Positions 11,974 to 24,042 of a stretch of DNA of 64,000 bases are shown here, in pieces (positions within the stretch are counted from its first letter, which is position 1; the number at the start of each line of letters is the position of its first letter). The position numbers and the translations under genes were made by a program. This stretch comes from Tomocerus qinae (Eukaryota; Arthropoda; Collembola; Entomobryomorpha; Tomoceridae), in contig CM034549.1 of NCBI GenBank assembly GCA_020055645.1, positions 11,869,501-11,933,500 of the forward strand, in the 5' to 3' direction. The notes below the pieces were generated by a model, which worked only from the letters and a program-made list of their open reading frames with translations, was not told the origin of the DNA and did no database searches.

Positions 11974-13088
11974 TTTGTTGATCGATAAAAATGAAAACAT
12001 GGGATTGGGTTGCAAACCGAAATCTAACCAAATACTTACACAAGTAATTTGTTGTTGGGTTTAATTGCCTTCTCTTCACTGTTGCGTATTATATTATAAT
12101 GTCATGAATTGATTGCAAAAGTGCAGAGAATTCTTGGATTCGTATTCACTACATAGTATTGTATAAGTACCGCTTTCTACCTCAGGGTTATATTAATTGC
12201 TTAAGTAGTATTTAAAGTAGAACTAGTTTAAACATCAGTTTTTAAGGCTGAGTTATAGGGATAATTTATTGACCTACGAAACTTTACATCTTTACTCATA
12301 AACATGTATTACACGTAATACTCCCTTTCCTCTTCGAAGGTTCTAACACCTTAATTCAATGCAATTTTATCGATATCCTAGTCGCACACTCTCGTAGATT
12401 GTACTTATAGTTTGTGTGTTTACATTTACAACCTCTTTATTCTAACCTTATATGCATATGACTTTTATTTTTGTTATGCCTCGTACTGTATCCTCTCACA
12501 ATACCACCGTAATCATGTTGAACCCTTCCTTGTTCGATGCCAAATAAATTTAACCATGCAGTTATTGTCTGCCAATTTGACATCTCAATTTTTTTTGCAT
12601 AAATTCTAAAACTGCTCGTTAGGCCATCAATAATCCATAAAGCCCCAAGGCTAGTAGAAGTAAAATATAAAGCCCCATTTCAAAATCAAATTGAAATTGA
12701 TGCATGCTTTCCTAGTAATATTTTCTACATTTCCAGCAGATTCTATTATTTTTTACTTCCTTACCACGCTGAGGACATTTCCATAGAAATTAAGTTTTGC
12801 CAATCGGAAAAATCATATTCGTGAGTGTGTGGTTGCAGATGTAATTCTGTCATTCTACAATATTTTTATGTTAGTGTAATAATTTTCTTTGTCTTTCTCT
12901 CTGTAAAAACAGAAATCCAGATTCAGTGAAATGACATCGATGTATGCAAATAGTTTTTTGTTTTGATTGTTGCTGGTGTCCGTAAATACCTTGCAGCAAT
13001 TTTATAAAATATAGGACCATAACTGGGAATAGTTTTTAATACCACACATCTGCTCCATAATTTTAATACCTTAACCCTACAAGTCAAA
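11974..13088. other. Intergenic region, 3' UTR of TLC gene and upstream region of KAP3
   Basis: AT-rich, with an AATAAA near 12544. No additional gene is supported. Confidence 0.5.
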
Positions 13089-16000
13089 ATGCAAAGGACA
13101 AACAAAGGCATTCACAATCGTCATGCTCATTCCCCCAGCATGAAAAACAGATCTATAACATTGAGTCGTGTTTTTAGAGTGTTTCGATTTGAAGCTCATC
13201 CCCGGAAAAGAGTTCTGACAATAATTGGTGAAGTATGTCTCACTTCCTGTGACACTGCAAAGAAAGCCGTCGAATTTCAGCGTGTAGAAGTAAAACAAAA
13301 AATGAATGTTTTGTATCACTGCTCAGATTCTTTGCATTTCTCCTGTAAAATTGTACATTATAAATTGCATATTTGTAATTAGGAATTCAAGAAGAAGATT
13401 CATCTAGAAAATCTTGCAGAAGAAACACACACAGAGAACTTGGTTAATAAAATAATGAAATACTGTCCGTATATAGATGATGCTTTGATAGGCCAATTGA
13501 CAAGCACAGTGGAAGAACTGAAAAGTCGAAATTACGATTCCCTTGGAGTTGCTTCAGTTTCGCAAATAGCATCAGATGGGTCATTTTTGCCGAGGTTTCC
13601 TGATATGATTGAAAATTTGGAAAGTCACGGTCAACAACTTCAAGATTCTGAAAAAATTGATATAAACAATTTAGATCAATATGTTGAATTACTTTATGAA
13701 GAATACGATTCCCAAGTTAAAGGAGCATATTGCATTTCTCAATTGACGAAAGCCGAGTCAAATCTTATCATTGTTGCTACTCATGGTAATTTCTTTTTGT
13801 GAATTCAATTAAATTCTGCTTTCACTATAATTATTTGCACATTTACAGAAACGGCAATCAATGCTTTGATGAGAACTTTGCGGGAGGAGGCACAAAAATC
13901 AATTCTGTTGGCATCTATTATCCTAAATACGTGCCTTCATTTCGCACGAGTTCCTGACTTTCATGATTTGCTCTACACACACAATATTCTCACGGTTGTT
14001 GGGAGTATTATCACGGATGAACTTCAGAAAAGTGACCCAATAGCCCAACAAGCATGCAAAGATAGCAAGGAGGAGTCAAAAGAGCTGAGTCAACAGGGTC
14101 AGGGTGGACATCATCATAAATTGACTGCAAAAGCGAAAAAGGAAGCTAAATTGAAAATGGAATTATGCGAATCTGTCGTTCAACAAGATGAACTCCTTAG
14201 AAGTAAGATCGTTGCTGTATCTTATGAAATATTTTTGAGAAATACAACTTAATATTTCCTTTATTTTCTAGTTGCATTTAGCATACTGTATGAAATGGTC
14301 AACGATATTACATTGCTCCACCAATTAAGTACCCCAGAAGTAATAAAATCTCTAGTGGATTCCCTAGAGCGGGAAAATGTCGGTCTATTGGAAATTGTTC
14401 TCATGACTCTTAAAAATCTATCAATATTCAAAGAAGCGGTTGAAACCATGGCCAGTTTGAATATAATCCTCTGTTTGGCCAACTTACTCAAGTCAGGTTC
14501 TCCAATGCCAAAAAAACTCGTCGGACTTTGTTTTCACTTCCTGTTCAATTTAAGTTTTGAGTCTGAGATGCGAGATAGCATGGTTGATGTTGGGTTACTT
14601 TCTTCCTTCTCTAATTGCTTGAGTAAGTATTTCATGATGCTTTTATTCCTTTTTGTATGTAAAATAACGTGTTGACTTAAATTTTAGAGACTGATGATTT
14701 GGAAGATATAGCTGTCAAGATTTTATATAACATCTCAATGGATTCTAAAAATAGAGACAGATTTGTTTCAGTAATTCCTCATGTAAGCATTTATTAACAC
14801 ATCATTGCAATGTTAATTATTCTTCTGGAAGCATGTGGATTGTCTTATCACGAAATTCTTGATGATCAAGGTTTTAGAAAAGATTTTCGACAGCAAACAT
14901 AAGAGAATTACTATCGAGATGGGAGCTCTAATAACTAACTTGGCCAGAAATGACAGCTGTGCACAAATTCTGCGGAAAAATGATAGCCTGAATAATTTGC
15001 TTGAACAAGCTCTAAATACTGAAGATGAATTGGTGATGAAAGCGATTCGAAATGCTGCTGAAACTTTAGGGAAGCTTGAAATCTCGGCTTGTGAAATCCG
15101 GGATCTTACTTGTTCTGTAGTTACATCTAAATCTCACGAATTTGTCATTGAATGTATCGGAGCCATGTGTTATTTGAACCCGGAGAAAACAGATTTTTTC
15201 GGACTTTTTAAAATGCACGACTTGGTTCCATTTTTTAAAGTTGTGTTAACGGAAGGGATTCAATTGCTAGACAATGGAAAACGTAAGCATTCTTATTCTT
15301 AATCTGAAAAAGGTCAAAGTTCCTGTAGTATTAGCTAGTATGCAGTGTATTTGTGTATCAGGTTACCTCTTCAGGATGTTTGAGAAATGAAAATTCACTT
15401 TTTTCATTTGTGGATCTAAATTGGACGATTTAGATCCACAGCCAAATCTGCACTCAAAGCCATATAGCTGTATGTATCCAATGGCAACCAACCTTTGGGT
15501 CATAGTATTCATAAGTCAAAACTGAGAGCTGATTTGGCTGTGGATCTAAATCGTCCAATTTAGATCCACAAATGAAAAAAGTGAATTTTCATTTTTCAAA
15601 TATTCTGAAGAGGTAACCTGATACTCAAATCACTATAGCTACAGCAACTTTGGAAAAAGGTAATCCTGGATTAATAGATTATTGAATCTAAATTGTTACG
15701 CAGCTCTCAAGAGTCCGATGCTAATGGATGTAGTAAATCTAATTGGAACTTGCATTGGAAACGCTGTAGCTGCTCACATTCTGGTAGAGGAAGGAGTAAT
15801 TGAATTACTTTTGAATTTGATCTGTGCTCTTGGTGAAGACAATAAAATGCAGGAGCAAATTATGTATTCCTTCTGTAAACTGGTAGAACACGAATATACA
15901 AGGACACACATAGTCGAAAAAACCGAAGTTCCTGATGCCCTAATCTCAATGTTTCCTCATGCTAGGACAGAAGTTCAAGATAGTTGTTACGCTACCATAC

Positions 16001-16544
16001 TGACACTATCAGTAATAATTTTATTCAAAAATGCTCATGAAAAAAACTATATTATTGATTTATTTTCTATTTTTCTGATTATCTAATAATTTATATTTAT
16101 CATTTTTAGACCTACAATGAATTTTGGAACGGAAAGGTTAAAGATTCTCTTTTCGCTATGGCCAACAAAAAATGGATTGAAATGATTGAAGCCTCAGAAT
16201 ATAGAAGTCCTAAAAATCCATGTATATTCTCTCCTCCAGAAGGAGAAGATATTGAATCTTTGGGTGAATACGATGGCGAAGGATCGTTGAGTGATAAAAG
16301 TGGCGACAGTTATAGTGTTAGTGGGAGAAGTGTCCCTATTGCTCCTATCGGTGATAACAATGAGATTTCTAAAATCGTCCAAAAACAATTCTCAGAGGAA
16401 ATGGCTGCAAAGTCTGGAGTTTACAGCTTGCTCGATAGTGATAGCAGTGAAAGCGAATTAGAACTGGAAATTACAAACGCTGAAGAAGAATTATCCGACT
16501 TCACAGATACAGAACTTCACACGGATGACAGTTTCAAAAATTGA
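13089..16544 (+). CDS. KIFAP3: Kinesin-associated protein 3 (KAP3), armadillo-repeat subunit of kinesin-2
   Basis: KAP3 is the non-motor subunit of heterotrimeric kinesin-2, linking the motor to cargo such as intraflagellar-transport trains. Exons: 13089-13289, 13383-13785, 13849-14202, 14272-14622, 14688-14782, 14832-15282, 15704-16011 and 16110-16544, giving 865 residues in frame (human about 792). The block DINNLDQYVELLYEEYDSQV followed by INALMRTLREE aligns well with the corresponding KAP3 block, and the armadillo region continues through FNLSFESEMRDSMVDVGLL and IRNAAETLG. It ends with a KAP-like FWNGKVKDS...WIEMIE stretch and then a long acidic, Ser-rich tail that differs from vertebrate KAP3. 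Sequence is divergent overall. The sixth intron (15283-15703) contains a MITE. Alternative start: Met18. Confidence 0.85.
15358..15621. mobile_element. Non-autonomous Tc1/mariner-type MITE inside a KAP3 intron
   Basis: The element is 264 bases with terminal inverted repeats of about 90 bases beginning TCAGGTTACCTCTTCAG; the two arms differ at only a few positions. It is flanked by TA on both sides (15356-15357 and 15622-15623), the target duplication of Tc1/mariner elements. It has no coding capacity. Within each arm is a nested palindrome (GGATCTAAAT...ATTTAGATCC). It lies wholly in the intron and does not touch the splice sites. Confidence 0.8.
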
Positions 16545-16787
16545 TTCATCGAGACAGTTTCAAAGTGACACGACGGGAAGGAGATATACGACTAAGCTGA
16601 CTTTAGTAATGTATTTTATTGTTGCATAATCATTGCATATTGACATGATATAAATTATTATTTTCATTGTTGTAAATAGCTCATCACTCATTATATCAAT
16701 ATTCACTTTTATATCCGCTTAAAAATCCCGTACCCTTGCGCGAATAAAACATTCCCAAAATACTGTGCAAATCGTGACGTTTCCAAC
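16545..16787. other. Short gap between convergent KAP3 and F-box gene 3' ends
   Basis: Holds the two 3' UTRs; no gene seen. Confidence 0.6.
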
Positions 16788-18892
16788 TTAGTTTATATTT
16801 ATATGGTAGCCCACGGACTTTCGAAGTACTTCCTGAAATTCCTCTGTTATCTTTAAGGTAGAAAATTGGAATTATTTAGTTTCTTTGAGGGCAATTAAAA
16901 ATAGATGTATTATTCTTTACATACCTGATGATCTCCAAGAATTTCTAATTCTTTCAAGTTATTCATACCATGAAATCCTAATGAAACCGATAGATTTGTT
17001 ATTCTACTTCCCACACCACGAAGAGAGAGGTATTTCAAATCTATTGGTCAAAATTTGGAGATTTAATTTTAGAAATCGGTGAAATTTTTAAAATTCATTT
17101 TTTAACCTTTCAATCCTCTAGAAATTGGTATATCTGAATATCTGATCCCATTTTGTACTATCATTGTAAGAAACTTTTCAGCCTCTTCCCGGCAATTATT
17201 AGTTTTCCGAATTAGATCAGGACGACCACCGACAATTCCAAAATCGGTGAGAGTTTTCATATTAGCCCAAATTTTCAGTGACTGTAGTTTACTGAGTTTT
17301 TCGATGATGAATCGCATATCAACATCTGTCACGGAAGCACACGACATGCAATCATATTGTGAATTGATGCATTCTCGTTCATCGTACTCAAATCCTGGTC
17401 CATCAACAATGCTCAGAGTTGACAGGTTAAAATACTGGTGACATATTTTTGGAATACTAAAGCTCTCAAACAGTTTAGAGTGGCAAATCAGATGAAATTT
17501 TTCCAGCTTAAGATATTTACATTTCTGGGACATCAGAGAGGAATATTCTCGTATAAAAAGACGTGGGTTTTCTTGTTTTTCATTTGCTTCCATGATCTCC
17601 ACTGTCAAATTAGTCATAAATGTTTTTGGTATTTTCCACGAGAGGAGTTGACGATTTAAATCCACGATTCTTGGGTCGCCGACTTTAATAATCTTCATAG
17701 ATAAATTCATATCAAATTGTTTCATGTAGTTATCTTTATTTGAGGGAGACAGAGCTTGAAAAAGACTTCCAGGGACAAAAATCCCAGTCAGTTCTGAAAG
17801 AGTGATTTTCCTCAGAGTTTTATTGACTTGTTCATTGATGAATGGAACTAAAACAGCTGTAAAATCTGGATGTAAAGTATTTATTTCGCTTAGTTCAATC
17901 GAAAGCTCGGTCAGAGACAGAAAATTTGTGAATCGGTAGACTGTGAGCATAGGTAGGAGAGCAGCTGCTACAGAATGCAAAGAAATTGTTTTAGTGCGAT
18001 CTCTAGAGCACATTTCTGTTGTATCCCATTTTATTCGCAATTTTTTCAGAGATTTCTGCTGATTTACCACTATTGTTCTTATTTTTGATATCATCACATC
18101 AGAAAATTCGTAGGTAGTCCCGTAGCAGCTCTTTCTTAAAATATTTTCGCAATTTACGATTCGCAGACTAAATTCTAGCAAATTGCTTTGTGTACAGAAA
18201 GATGTAAAAATCCCAGGAATATTAACATCATTGTGACGATGTTCTATACCTAGACATTTTATTTGTGATGGAAGGTTTAATATATGCAAACTTTTCTCCA
18301 AACTCTCTGTTGTAAGATGGCAATATTTTACACTGAGTTTCTCGAGACTTGCAAACAAATTTAAAAAAGTAATCACAGACTGTCGGTCTTCAAATGACAT
18401 TTGTTTGATTTCTAAATGACGAACCTGATGAACTAGTTCTTTGAATTCGGTAATGTTTTTCATAAGTGGACTCTGGAAATATTTCATCCATATTTTCTCC
18501 ATTTTCATACTGGAAGCCGGAGTATAGTAATCATACATCCCTCCATGTAAATTCATACCCATGCATTGATAAAATCCTTTGTTGTGTTCTTCATCGTATT
18601 CAAAATCACCTCTTTCAGAATCTTCATTGATTCCCATGTAAATACTACTCGGATAGAGACACAGTGTCCGAATCATGAAATTCCAACGAGTACAAACCAA
18701 TCGTATTGACTTTCTATCATTTTCTCCCAGAAAACTGAACAGCTTTTTCAAAACAAGCACCTGAAAATATTAAACAGATATTTGTTGCACTTAGTTTGGC
18801 AAACGCTATGTTATTGTACATATATTTCTTACGGGTAAAGAGACTGCTATTGATACAGGCTCTTCTTCTGGAGCAATTGTGCACACATCCAT
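16788..18892 (-). CDS. F-box/leucine-rich-repeat protein 1
   Basis: A likely substrate adaptor of an SCF ubiquitin ligase. Minus-strand exons: 18833-18892, 17107-18760, 16925-17040 and 16788-16850, in frame for 630 residues. The first exon encodes an acidic start (MDVCTIAPEEEPVSIAV) and the F-box spans the first intron: SLPVLVLKKLFSFL, then RKSIRLVCTRWNFMI. The rest is irregular leucine-rich repeats (for example LEKLSVKYCHLTTESLEK and LKYLSLRGVG). Reading only the long central frame would stop at 17102; the better model uses the donor after 17107 because the next exon gives a clear LRR (LKYLSLRGVG, then LKELEILGD). No close named family was identified. Confidence 0.75.
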
Positions 18893-19247
18893 ATTAGCAG
18901 AGTATGTTAGTGTATTTATGTATTTTCAAGGTGACAAATTAAAAGAAAGCTTATGAGTCAATACTGCTAAGTGTGAAGACTTTTTCTATCAAAAGAAATT
19001 AAAATATCGCCAGTATACTTCAACTGCTAATTAAATAATGCCACTTTGTATTGCGTAATACATTCATGAAAATGCAATTTTATGAAGATGGATAGACTTC
19101 AACCGACTTGTTATATGCATGAATGTGGCATGAATGAGCATCGTCATCTGCGGAAATAAAACGTAAAACATTCTTATAGTTTATTGTTACTACGACACAG
19201 ATAACATCAGTTAAATAATTTGATCTACTGATGAAATGTATACAATT
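18893..19247. other. Gap between F-box gene and left aminopeptidase copy
   Basis: AT-rich. If the 2.25-kb duplication arose by insertion (see findings), this is the original downstream flank of the aminopeptidase O gene. No gene seen. Confidence 0.5.
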
Positions 19248-21508
19248 TTATTATGATTTCTGCCAAACAATTTTGGTAGATATTATGACTCGGAATACTA
19301 TAAATAGTAACAATAGTATAGACAACAAAAATGAACGCTCAATTTAGAGAATATCTACAAAAATAGCAAAAAATCAAGAAACTGATATGGTTTTACAGAA
19401 TTTTAGCAACATATTCACTGATGAAAAAAATCGTTGAAGAGTAATGATTAATTTAAACTATTAGAAAATCATTTCCCTTAACACTTTCAATATAGATTTC
19501 TCCAGAACATTTTCATGCTTATGATAGACCCGTTTAGCCACTTCCTGAAAAGATCTTTTCTCTGAGATCATTAGTTCGCCATACAAATACACTCCCATTG
19601 CAGGATGATCTAGCAAAAACTTTTCAATAATTAACTGCCTTTTTAGGTCTTTGATTTTAATAATGATTTCGCATAGACAGTGCAAAACTTCAGGAGTAAA
19701 ATTCTGTATGGTTTCAAAAGTCAGTCCTAAGGATTTAAACAAAGTACGACAGAATGTTTTAGTAAATGTCTCTCCAGCTTGTAATGCTATGTTTTCCAGT
19801 ACATAAACCAATTCCACGCAGGATAACGATGGGATATCTTTGAAATTGTTCTCCTCAAAACATTTTATTAAAATCTGAATTAATTTTCTCAATCGATTTT
19901 CACATTTAGGGAAGAGTTGAATCAGTTCTTTATTATCCTTTGACAATTCGAACTTATTATTTTCGAAATTTAAGAGCAATTGGACCGATTTGTATGGCTC
20001 TTCCAAAACGGCACTATTTAACCATTTGCTCTGTAGGTTTTCTACACCCACAAAGTTCTTGTTCATTAGTAAAGACGCGAAGAAATAACTTTGAAAATAA
20101 TTTAGGAACATTTGCGACGTCACTAACTGGCCATGATATTGTGTAACGTAGTTTTTGAGAAAAATAGCAAAGTTTTCGTCACCTCCAACCAGTCCACTCA
20201 AGTATTTGAGGAAAAAATAGCCTTTCAAGTAATGTATTTGCTTGAATTGCTTTTCAGGTACGAGAGCATTTTTAACACATTTTTCTTCCTTTTCCGTGGG
20301 ACTAAGAACTTGTCCGCTGTCCTGCTCCGTGTTATTCATTTCGTTCTGCAGATTCATTAGTCTCAAAATAGATCCGATACTTAATTGCTCGTCAATGTCA
20401 TTTTCACACAGTTTTTGCTGGGTGTCATTTTCCAATGAGAGTAAAGTTTTTTTGTACAAAATATCTTCCATGAAAGTAGCAAATCCTTCGCTGAGCCATT
20501 CTTCAGTCCAGTCTAAAGCTCCAATCAAGAGCCCAAACCACGAATGAGAAATTTCATGAGCAATTCGAGAACAATAAGAGTATCTCTGCAGGAATCCTCC
20601 GGCTCGACACCCATAAAATACGCTCGGTGAGAAGAAAATCATATTAGGATTAGCCATACCCATGCATGGAAAACTTTTAGGCATTATTACTAAATCCAGT
20701 CTTGAAAAGGGATGAGGTCCCAAAATAGCAAATGCTGAAGACAACAAATTGGTAATTACAATTGAGATATCTTTAACTAAAGGTGGAGTAACAACATTGT
20801 CACTGAAGGAAAACAGTCTTACAGGAATTAAATCTTCATTTGCCGCAGTCTGATGGTCTGAAGAAAGTCGGCAGGGATAGACTTCGTGATTTTTACAGGA
20901 ATTTATGCCTACATCTATTGCACTGTGTGGAAGATCACTACGGATGCTAACCAGATCTTCAATTCCATTAAAAATAGTCCCTACAGCAATAGCAAATGTA
21001 GACATCGGTAAGACCATCGAACATTGGAAATAATACGTTGATAAATCAGGAAAATCACAGCTGATAGACTGAAAAAGACAACCAGGTTCGTCTGAAGCTA
21101 ATAAAGCTGTGTAATTTTTGAAGGAATCTAATTCAACGAAGCATTCCCATGTTGACATAGCGGAAGGAGGTTCTTGACATGGAAATAAACCTCGATTATT
21201 TACTGGAGACGCTGGTGTATAAACACAACATTCTGCATTGTCTGAAATCCGCCAGTGCAAAGAAGGAGTTGAAGGCAAAGTCTCATACTGTATGCGGACA
21301 ATTGTTTGTTTGTTTGAATTTCGTTTTCTGGCCACCCGTGAATATTCAATGACCACTTTGTTGTTACAAACTTTAATTCATTTAATTCCGGTGCAGTGAA
21401 CCAATTGATTTTCTTCGGTTTAATATTCTCCTGGTTTTCAGAATCAACCGCACATTTCAGACATGAAACATTGTGAACTTTTATAGAACAACAGTCTAAT
21501 ATCACTTT
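19248..21508 (-). repeat. Left copy of 2.25-kb direct repeat flanking the retroelement
   Basis: This segment repeats at 24191-26443. By eye the two are identical base for base except for one difference: the left copy has TTGTTTGTTT (21306-21315) where the right copy has CG, a net gain of 8 bases. The left boundary is at TTATTATGATTTC and the right boundary at ATATCACTTT. Confidence 0.9.
19461..21508 (-). pseudogene. AOPEP: Truncated copy of aminopeptidase O
   Basis: This copy lacks the first 93 codons of the intact gene at 24404-26722, because homology stops at 21508 where the retroelement side begins. It also carries a net +8-base change near 21310 that shifts the frame. The downstream frame, 19461 to about 21310, remains open and still contains the M1 zinc site (HEISH with the later WLSEGFA glutamate). 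An apparent Met at 21356 lies in the shifted frame and gives a short non-native N-terminus. No promoter is evident. It is best read as a non-functional fragment, unless the arrangement is an assembly artefact. Confidence 0.8.
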
Positions 21509-21589
21509 TGACGGAAAAATTCTCATCATCCCCCCAAGCACACTGCTGGAACTGATAACTGACAAGTTGCCATTAGTAGAAATGACAGT

Positions 21590-23677
21590 ATGACATCTGA
21601 CTCTTACACAACTGCAACAAGTGATAATGATTCACAAATATTTTATACTCCCAATACAACCTTAAATACAACTAAAAAGAGAAATAGGAGATTTTATAAC
21701 ATGAATAGAGTTTTTGATGTGAAAGAATTGAATGGTGAAAATTACAATAGATTATACAAATTATTCTGTTCAGTTCGACAAACACAAAACACAATACACA
21801 ATCTGACTACAATTAAAATTCCTGATAAGTTTAAAGCACTGTTAAGTTTAGGTCTTAAATTCTCTGTACCTACCTTTCCTAATTTTAATAACATAAAGAA
21901 AGCTTTTTGTGAAGGTATTCGAAAAGTAGCTTGGAATGCTTACTTCTCAATTTTAAGTGACACGAGCGAAACGAATAACGATTTACAAAAATTTATAATT
22001 AATTGTAAAAAACACAAACAAAAGGTAGAACGAACAGAAAAGGTACATTGCGAGGACGAATATGTTATGTTCCCTGACAAAAATCTGTATGACAATCTTA
22101 TTAGCGAAATCAAAAAATGTTCATCTAGGCCTAAGCTATTACCCCCTAATTTATGTAAAGACTTTAGTAAATACTGTAACGATAATAATATTATAGTGAA
22201 AGAGTCGGACAAAAATGCAGGTATTTGTTTCATGGAAGAGGGTCTATACGATCAAGAAATATTTAATCAATTATATGATGAAAATGTATATTACCCGAGT
22301 ACTGAAATGCATTACAATTTAGATGTACTTACATTTAGGGATCAGGTTTGTATTCTAGAGAAAACATTTCCACCCAATTGTAAATTATCAAAATTAATAC
22401 CAAATAATTATAAACCTGCGAATTTCTATATTTTACCAAAGATCCATAAGCCATTTGAAATATTTCCAAAGGGGAGACCCATCAGTTCTACTATTTACAC
22501 AGTCAATAGAAACATAAGTAAACTACTGGATTTATTTTTGCAACCTATAATGAATTTTGTACCCGATTTAATTCTAGACACTACGCATTTGCTAATTTTA
22601 CTTGATAATTTAACGCTAGATTCTAATCGTACCTACAAACTAATCACTATAGACATTGTATCTTTATATACAAATCTACCACTTAAGTCATGTAAAACTC
22701 ACTGCTGTAATATGTATGAGGAATTTCATAACAAAATTAATGTACCTTTTGATATCACCACCATACAGATGCGTAAACTTTTAGATTTAAGCTTAGATCA
22801 TAGTTTTGTAAAGTATAAAAGGGAATATTTCTACCAATTTAAAGGTATCCAGATGGGAGGATCTAGCTCTCCTTCTATCGCAAATATTACTGTATACAAG
22901 GAAATTGAAAATTTGTTTACTGATAAGAAGGAGATAACTTTTCGTAAACGATTTCTAGACGATATTTTTATAATTTTGGATACCACAGATTTATCTAATC
23001 CAAATGAATGGTTATCTGATACACTTACACATAATTTCCTAGAATTTACCTTTGATATCCAGGATACACGTACATCATTTCTAGATTTAGACATTACTTT
23101 AACATCCGACAATACTATAATAACAAAACTGTATCGTAAACCGATGTCAAAAGCCCAACCACTCCACTACTATTCGAACCACAGTAAAAGTTTACTTAAA
23201 TCCATCCCATATGCACAAGGCTTAAGGGTAATAAGAACATGTAGTAGTTTTACTGACAGAAATGATGAATTAGATAATTTATTCCATAAATTCAAATTGC
23301 GAATGTACCCCGATAACCTATTAGAGGAAACACGTTATAAATTGAACACGATCAATAGATCGGAATTATTAACACCTAAAAAACATCTTTTAATTACGAA
23401 CTTATCTATTCATAACCCGGAAATTTTATCAAAGTTAGAAATTACACCTGTAAATGTAATTAAGTACGATCAGAGTTTTAATAACACCTGTTATTTTGTC
23501 ATGCCTTTTTATAAGAATATTAAGAATTATAAACGTATTATATTAGATACTATAATGAAAGAGTCTCTTAAATGTGAAAATTATGAATATAAATTAGCTG
23601 TAAATAGCCTACAGATAATTGTCTCATTCTCCAAAGTAAATGGTCTCACTACTATGATTGTCAAGGATTACACTTAG
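21590..23677 (+). CDS. Reverse transcriptase of a Penelope-like element
   Basis: An uninterrupted 695-residue frame. Reverse-transcriptase marks: motif A ITIDIVSLYTNLP (Asp near residue 355), motif B GIQMGGSSSPSIANI (about 419-433), and motif C FLDDIFII (about 456-463, with the Asp pair). The later KLYRKP and HYYSNHSKSLLKSIPYAQGL blocks are typical of Penelope-like reverse transcriptases, as is the upstream SDKNAGICFM block. No GIY-YIG endonuclease is recognisable in the last 100 residues or before the polymerase, so it may belong to an endonuclease-lacking group or be a shortened copy. The intact frame suggests a recent insertion. Assignment to Penelope-like elements over other arthropod reverse transcriptases is by motif only. 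Confidence 0.75.
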   Translation: MTSDSYTTATSDNDSQIFYTPNTTLNTTKKRNRRFYNMNRVFDVKELNGENYNRLYKLFCSVRQTQNTIHNLTTIKIPDKFKALLSLGLKFSVPTFPNFNNIKKAFCEGIRKVAWNAYFSILSDTSETNNDLQKFIINCKKHKQKVERTEKVHCEDEYVMFPDKNLYDNLISEIKKCSSRPKLLPPNLCKDFSKYCNDNNIIVKESDKNAGICFMEEGLYDQEIFNQLYDENVYYPSTEMHYNLDVLTFRDQVCILEKTFPPNCKLSKLIPNNYKPANFYILPKIHKPFEIFPKGRPISSTIYTVNRNISKLLDLFLQPIMNFVPDLILDTTHLLILLDNLTLDSNRTYKLITIDIVSLYTNLPLKSCKTHCCNMYEEFHNKINVPFDITTIQMRKLLDLSLDHSFVKYKREYFYQFKGIQMGGSSSPSIANITVYKEIENLFTDKKEITFRKRFLDDIFIILDTTDLSNPNEWLSDTLTHNFLEFTFDIQDTRTSFLDLDITLTSDNTIITKLYRKPMSKAQPLHYYSNHSKSLLKSIPYAQGLRVIRTCSSFTDRNDELDNLFHKFKLRMYPDNLLEETRYKLNTINRSELLTPKKHLLITNLSIHNPEILSKLEITPVNVIKYDQSFNNTCYFVMPFYKNIKNYKRIILDTIMKESLKCENYEYKLAVNSLQIIVSFSKVNGLTTMIVKDYT

Positions 23678-24042
23678 TGATACATGATATGATTTTTGTT
23701 TATAGCTTTTATGCAATTGTCCCGCTTAATTACTTACCAATGTGAAGACAAATCAGGATGTTTGTAAGTCTAAACCTGTATTGAATTAAAATGTGAACTA
23801 AATTCTAAATTCTAAATTAACTGATGTAAGGATCTCAAAATTACTAACTACTCTTACCTCCAACATTGTTAATTTACATAATAAGGTTAGTGTTATGAGT
23901 TTTTCTACTAATGGTAATAATACATAAAAAATACAAAGTACAAGTGTAGCATATGACTGATTCGATGTTCTGATTGAACAATTATTATTCATTTATAAAA
24001 TCCTCATTTTTAATTTATGTATTATAATGTAATTATTTTCAA

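Noticed and set aside
19461-21356. Left aminopeptidase copy as a functional 631-residue gene
   Set aside because: The apparent start lies in a frame created by the 8-base change, the first 93 codons are missing, and no promoter is evident.
21509-21589. Second hammerhead-like motif in the element leader (CTGATAA ... GAAA)
   Set aside because: The core reads CTGATAA instead of CTGANGA and the stems do not pair.
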